A stretch of DNA of 49,863 bases. It comes from Clostridiales bacterium. Lineage in GTDB: Bacteria; Bacillota; Clostridia; Oscillospirales; Feifaniaceae. Location: the NCBI GenBank assembly GCA_012719075.1, contig JAAYBB010000063.1:1-49863 (forward strand). The letters are read 5' to 3'. The notes beneath the pieces are model-generated. The model made no database searches, was not told the DNA's origin, and worked only from the letters and a program-made list of their open reading frames with translations. Position numbers and translations under genes: made by a program. Shown here piece by piece: positions 47,536 to 49,863 of the stretch. How positions within the stretch are numbered: position 1 is the first letter of the stretch; each line of letters starts with the position of its first letter.

Positions 47536-47547
47536 TCAGATGCGCAT
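47536..47547 (-). CDS. Three-codon leader peptide MRI
   Basis: ATG CGC ATC TGA preceded by AGGAG at seven bases, in the 5' leader of the ABC-F gene. Too short to be a protein; its likely role is to report ribosome stalling by antibiotic. Confidence 0.7.
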   Translation of the reverse strand: MRI

Positions 47548-47579
47548 TTTTTCACTCCTGTTATTCAACGGTTGGCCCC

Positions 47580-47608
47580 AGTATAGCACAGCCGCGCGGC
47601 CGGCGCAA
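47580..47608 (-). promoter_or_regulatory. ABC-F gene promoter
   Basis: On the minus strand TTGCGC (47603-47608), 17-base spacer, TATACT (47580-47585). Transcription from about 47573 gives a 240-base leader. Confidence 0.75.
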
Positions 47609-47620
47609 GCCGGAGGGGGC

Positions 47621-47884
47621 TCAGAGCTTTAAGATCAGGCGGCTGACGGCCAGCGCCGTCACGCCCGGAAAGCCCAGCACGGCGGCCGTGGCGATGGTCA
47701 GCAGGTTGATGCCGATCGGCAGCCCCAGCGGCGTGCCGACCAGGTTGAGCAGCACCAGCGAGAGCACGGCGCCCCCCATGCGCAGCAGCACGCCCATGAG
47801 CCGGCCAAGCGGCCCGGCCAGCAGCAGCACGGCAATCAGCCCGAGCACCGCCAGCACCGGCGCGAGCAGGATCCAGGTGTTCAT
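47621..47884 (-). CDS. bofA: BofA family protein (pro-sigma-K processing inhibitor)
   Basis: 87 aa, largely hydrophobic with about three membrane segments, and the family's C-terminal NLLTIATAAVLGFPGVTALAV (usually NxxTxxxxGxLGxPG). In Bacillus BofA holds SpoIVFB inactive until the forespore signal arrives. The ATG at 47884 overlaps the stop codon of the upstream gene (ATGA), so the two are translationally coupled. Confidence 0.85.
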   Translation of the reverse strand: MNTWILLAPVLAVLGLIAVLLLAGPLGRLMGVLLRMGGAVLSLVLLNLVGTPLGLPIGINLLTIATAAVLGFPGVTALAVSRLILKL

Positions 47885-48102
47885 CCGCACTCCCCCTTCT
47901 CTTGGCAGGCGGCCTGTTCGGCCTTGGCCTGTAAAATGACGGCGCTGATGCGCCGGTTGATCGAGATGCGCTCGTAGAACAGCGCCTCCAGCAGCGTGTC
48001 GTCGAGGGCCTCGTCAATGCGGGCGTCCAGCTCGATGAGCTCCCGCCGCAGCGAGGCCATGTGCTGACCGGCGCCATAGCCCTGTTGCCTGCACCTGCGC
48101 AA
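47881..48102 (-). CDS. DUF2508 (YaaL-like) protein
   Basis: 73 aa, helical and charged. The pattern DDTLLEALFYERISINRRISAVILQAK resembles the DUF2508 core, and its coupling to bofA mirrors the yaaL-bofA order of Bacillus. The start is TTG 48102 with GGAGG seven bases upstream. A CATAGGAT element at 48138-48145 could be a sporulation -10. Confidence 0.6.
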   Translation of the reverse strand: MRRCRQQGYGAGQHMASLRRELIELDARIDEALDDTLLEALFYERISINRRISAVILQAKAEQAACQEKGECG

Positions 48103-48185
48103 GTCGACACCTCCCCAAACGCAAGGCTTCTGAAGGCATCCTATGCGCGCGGGGCGGGAAATAGAACCCTGTCCACAAGGGCCGC

Positions 48186-49130
48186 CTAAAACAGCCCGAG
48201 CAGCTTGAAGGCATAGACAAAGCCGAAGATCGTCAGGATCGAGAGCCCCGTCGTGACCACGATGATCTCGCTGGTCAGCTCGCCGTCCCCGCCCGCGTCG
48301 GCCACCATGGGCAGCGCGCTGACGGCGGTGGGCGTGGCGAAGGCGCAGAGCAGCGCGACCAGCGCCGCGCCGCGGAAGTCAAACAGCAGAATGCCCAGCG
48401 GGATGACGGCCAGCGGCGTGAGCAGCAGCTTGACCGCCGAGGCGACGGCCAGCAGCCGGGCGTCCTTTTTGCAGGCGCTCAGCGTGAAGGTGGCGCCCAG
48501 CACCACAAAGGCGATCGGCGTGGCCGCCGCCGCGAGCGAGCGCAGCGGGGAGAGCAGCAGCTGCGGCAGCGAAAAGGGCAGCGCCTGCGCCACCATGCCC
48601 AGCGCAAGGCCGTAGATGATGGGGTTTTTCACGGCGCGCAGCAGCAGTGCCAGCGGCCTTGGCCGCTCGCCCTTGAAGAGCTCGGCCGCGACCACGGCCA
48701 GCAGGTTGGTCACGAGGATCAGCACCGAGGTCATCACCAGCACGTCGGCGACCGCGCCGGCGTCCCCGAGGATGCCGGCCGCCAGCGGCAGGCCGTAAAT
48801 GGCCGAATTGGGGCGATACATGCCGAGCACGAGGGCGCAGCGCCGCCTGGGGTCCTCGACCAGCCGGTTGACGGCCGCCACGATGAGCAGGAACAGCAGC
48901 ACCGACGCGGTCACCGCGAAGGCCGCAAAGGTGAGGCCGGTCCCCTGCAGCAAATCCCCCTCGCAGACGCTCGAAAACAGCATGACCGGCAAAAAGAACC
49001 GCACGTTGAGGCGGTTGAGCTCGGCCAGGCCGGGCGCGGTGACCAGGCCGACGCGGCGGACCAGCCAACCGGCCAGCATCATCACAAACAGCGGCAGCAC
49101 GACGTTGAGGGAGGAGAGCAGCAGCGCCAT
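48186..49130 (-). CDS. AEC family transporter (auxin efflux carrier type)
   Basis: 314 aa, ten membrane segments in two halves. The opening NVVLPLFVMMLAGWLVRRVG and MYRPNSAIYGLPLAAGI are typical of bacterial AEC permeases, often for malate or other organic acids. The substrate is unknown. AAGGGG is nine bases before the ATG. Confidence 0.9.
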   Translation of the reverse strand: MALLLSSLNVVLPLFVMMLAGWLVRRVGLVTAPGLAELNRLNVRFFLPVMLFSSVCEGDLLQGTGLTFAAFAVTASVLLFLLIVAAVNRLVEDPRRRCALVLGMYRPNSAIYGLPLAAGILGDAGAVADVLVMTSVLILVTNLLAVVAAELFKGERPRPLALLLRAVKNPIIYGLALGMVAQALPFSLPQLLLSPLRSLAAAATPIAFVVLGATFTLSACKKDARLLAVASAVKLLLTPLAVIPLGILLFDFRGAALVALLCAFATPTAVSALPMVADAGGDGELTSEIIVVTTGLSILTIFGFVYAFKLLGLF

Positions 49131-49215
49131 ATCGAAGGACCCCTTTGGGAGAGATTCCCGCCCGCGCGGGGGCGGCTGTCCACATCATACCCCCGAAGGG
49201 GTGGGGCGGTCAATG

Positions 49216-49270
49216 CCGGACAAACATTGCGCAGGGAATCTCCCTGCGCACCTGCGCAATTTTTGTCCGG
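49216..49270 (-). terminator. Terminator of the VOC gene
   Basis: Long stem CCGGACAAA...TTTTGTCCGG with a nested TGCGCAGGGA / TCCCTGCGCA alternative. It lies directly past the VOC stop codon on the minus strand. Confidence 0.6.
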
Positions 49271-49276
49271 CCGGCG

Positions 49277-49648
49277 CTACCGGCGGCTGGGCACGATCTC
49301 GACCCAGTAGCCGTCGGGGTCGGCGATGAAGTAAATGCCCATGGCCGGGTTTTCGTAGCAGATGCAGCCCATCTCGCGGTGCTTGGCGCGGGCGGCCTCG
49401 AGATCGTCGGTCTCGAGGCAGAAGTGGATCTCGTTTTCGCCGAGGTCGTAGGGCTGCGGGTGGTCGCGCAGCCAGGTCAGCTCGAGCCGCCAGTCGGACA
49501 GCCCGTCCTCGAGGAAGACCAGCGTGAAGCTGCCGTCCCCGGCCGCGTGGCGGCGCTGCTCGCGCAGGCCGAGGGCCTCCTTGTAAAAGGCGACGGATTT
49601 TTCAAGGTCGGTCACGTTGATGTTGTTGTGCGAAAAACGGAAGGTCAT
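49277..49648 (-). CDS. VOC family protein (glyoxalase I-like)
   Basis: 123 aa with two beta-alpha-beta-beta-beta modules. The metal ligands expected for glyoxalase I are in place: His7, a Glu in RLELTW, a His in EIHFCLE and a Glu in YWVEIVP. NDPDGYWVE-like ADPDGYWVEI is diagnostic. It probably isomerises a hemithioacetal or related aldehyde adduct. GAGGTG precedes ATG 49648. Confidence 0.88.
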   Translation of the reverse strand: MTFRFSHNNINVTDLEKSVAFYKEALGLREQRRHAAGDGSFTLVFLEDGLSDWRLELTWLRDHPQPYDLGENEIHFCLETDDLEAARAKHREMGCICYENPAMGIYFIADPDGYWVEIVPSRR

Positions 49649-49692
49649 GGTCAGCACACCTCGCTCATCTAAAAAATACGCGGGGGCGGGGG

Positions 49693-49863
49693 CTACTGGC
49701 CGCCCGGCCCGGCGGGAACCACAAAGCGCATCAGCAGCGCCGAGGCCTCGGCGCGCGTGACGGGGGCCTTTGGCGCCAGCCCGCCGTCGCGGCCGTTGAC
49801 GAGCCCGGTCGTGACCGCCCAGCGCATGGCGGGCAGCGCCCAGTCCGAGAGGGCCGGGCGGTC
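49693..49863 (-). CDS. SLH-domain protein, C-terminal fragment
   Basis: The last 56 residues of a protein whose start lies beyond the window. They read DWALPAMRWAVTTGLVNGRD, then LAPKAPVTRAEASALLMRFV, the pattern of an S-layer homology domain, then a short Pro/Gly tail. SLH domains anchor exported proteins to pyruvylated cell-wall polymers. The rest of the protein cannot be seen. Confidence 0.85.
   Translation of the reverse strand, partial: DRPALSDWALPAMRWAVTTGLVNGRDGGLAPKAPVTRAEASALLMRFVVPAGPGGQ

Overview
The window is chromosomal DNA of a spore-forming, Gram-positive, very G+C-rich member of the Firmicutes, most likely a Clostridia (Oscillospirales-like) bacterium. Three things support this: sporulation genes (ylbJ, yqfC-yqfD, yunB, bofA, plus a DUF2508/YaaL-like gene); the long Gram-positive form of the SRP RNA next to dnaX-ybaB-recR; and the ligA-gatC-gatA-gatB string. 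The genus cannot be named from sequence reading alone. I saw no prophage, insertion sequence, CRISPR array, rRNA or tRNA.

Layout. 1-0.55 kb is a hairpin-rich intergenic repeat. 0.55-6.3 kb holds a DacF-like protein, a ComEA-like HhH protein, a glmS gene preceded by a glmS ribozyme and a clear promoter, and ylbJ. 6.4-14.3 kb is a tight plus-strand cluster, yqfC-yqfD-phoH-ybeY-era-recO-mutS2-rex. 14.6-24.3 kb is mostly minus strand: an ABM-domain protein, ligA-gatC-gatA-gatB, yunB, a MATE exporter and a split transketolase. 24.5-33.1 kb is accessory: GNAT, DUF4241, thioredoxin, a NitT/TauT-type ABC transporter, a YfcE phosphodiesterase, and a threonine-synthase-like gene beside a frameshifted M20 peptidase. 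33.3-38.2 kb carries a second type II topoisomerase pair (parE, parC) separated by another copy of the hairpin repeat. 38.4-43.2 kb has a DUF4349 lipoprotein and the SRP RNA-dnaX-ybaB-recR operon. 43.4-49.9 kb has an Fpg-like protein, a zinc ribbon, a WYL regulator, an Lsa-type ABC-F gene with an attenuator leader, yaaL-bofA, an AEC transporter, a VOC protein and the end of an SLH protein.

Most unusual points. (1) The GatA encoded in the canonical ligA-gatCAB operon lacks all three catalytic-triad residues and the glycine/serine loop, while GatB and GatC look intact. (2) The ABC-F gene sits behind a promoter, a three-codon leader peptide, a duplicated competing arm and a terminator, which together form a near-complete ribosome-mediated attenuator. 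(3) A hairpin-mosaic intergenic repeat occurs twice and shows a compensatory base-pair change between copies. (4) Two other enzymes, the DacF-like protein and the Fpg-like protein, also have altered catalytic residues. (5) dnaX carries an exact A AAA AAG slippery heptamer.

Coordinates and motifs were read by eye. Family names rest on recognised motifs and gene order; no database search was made.
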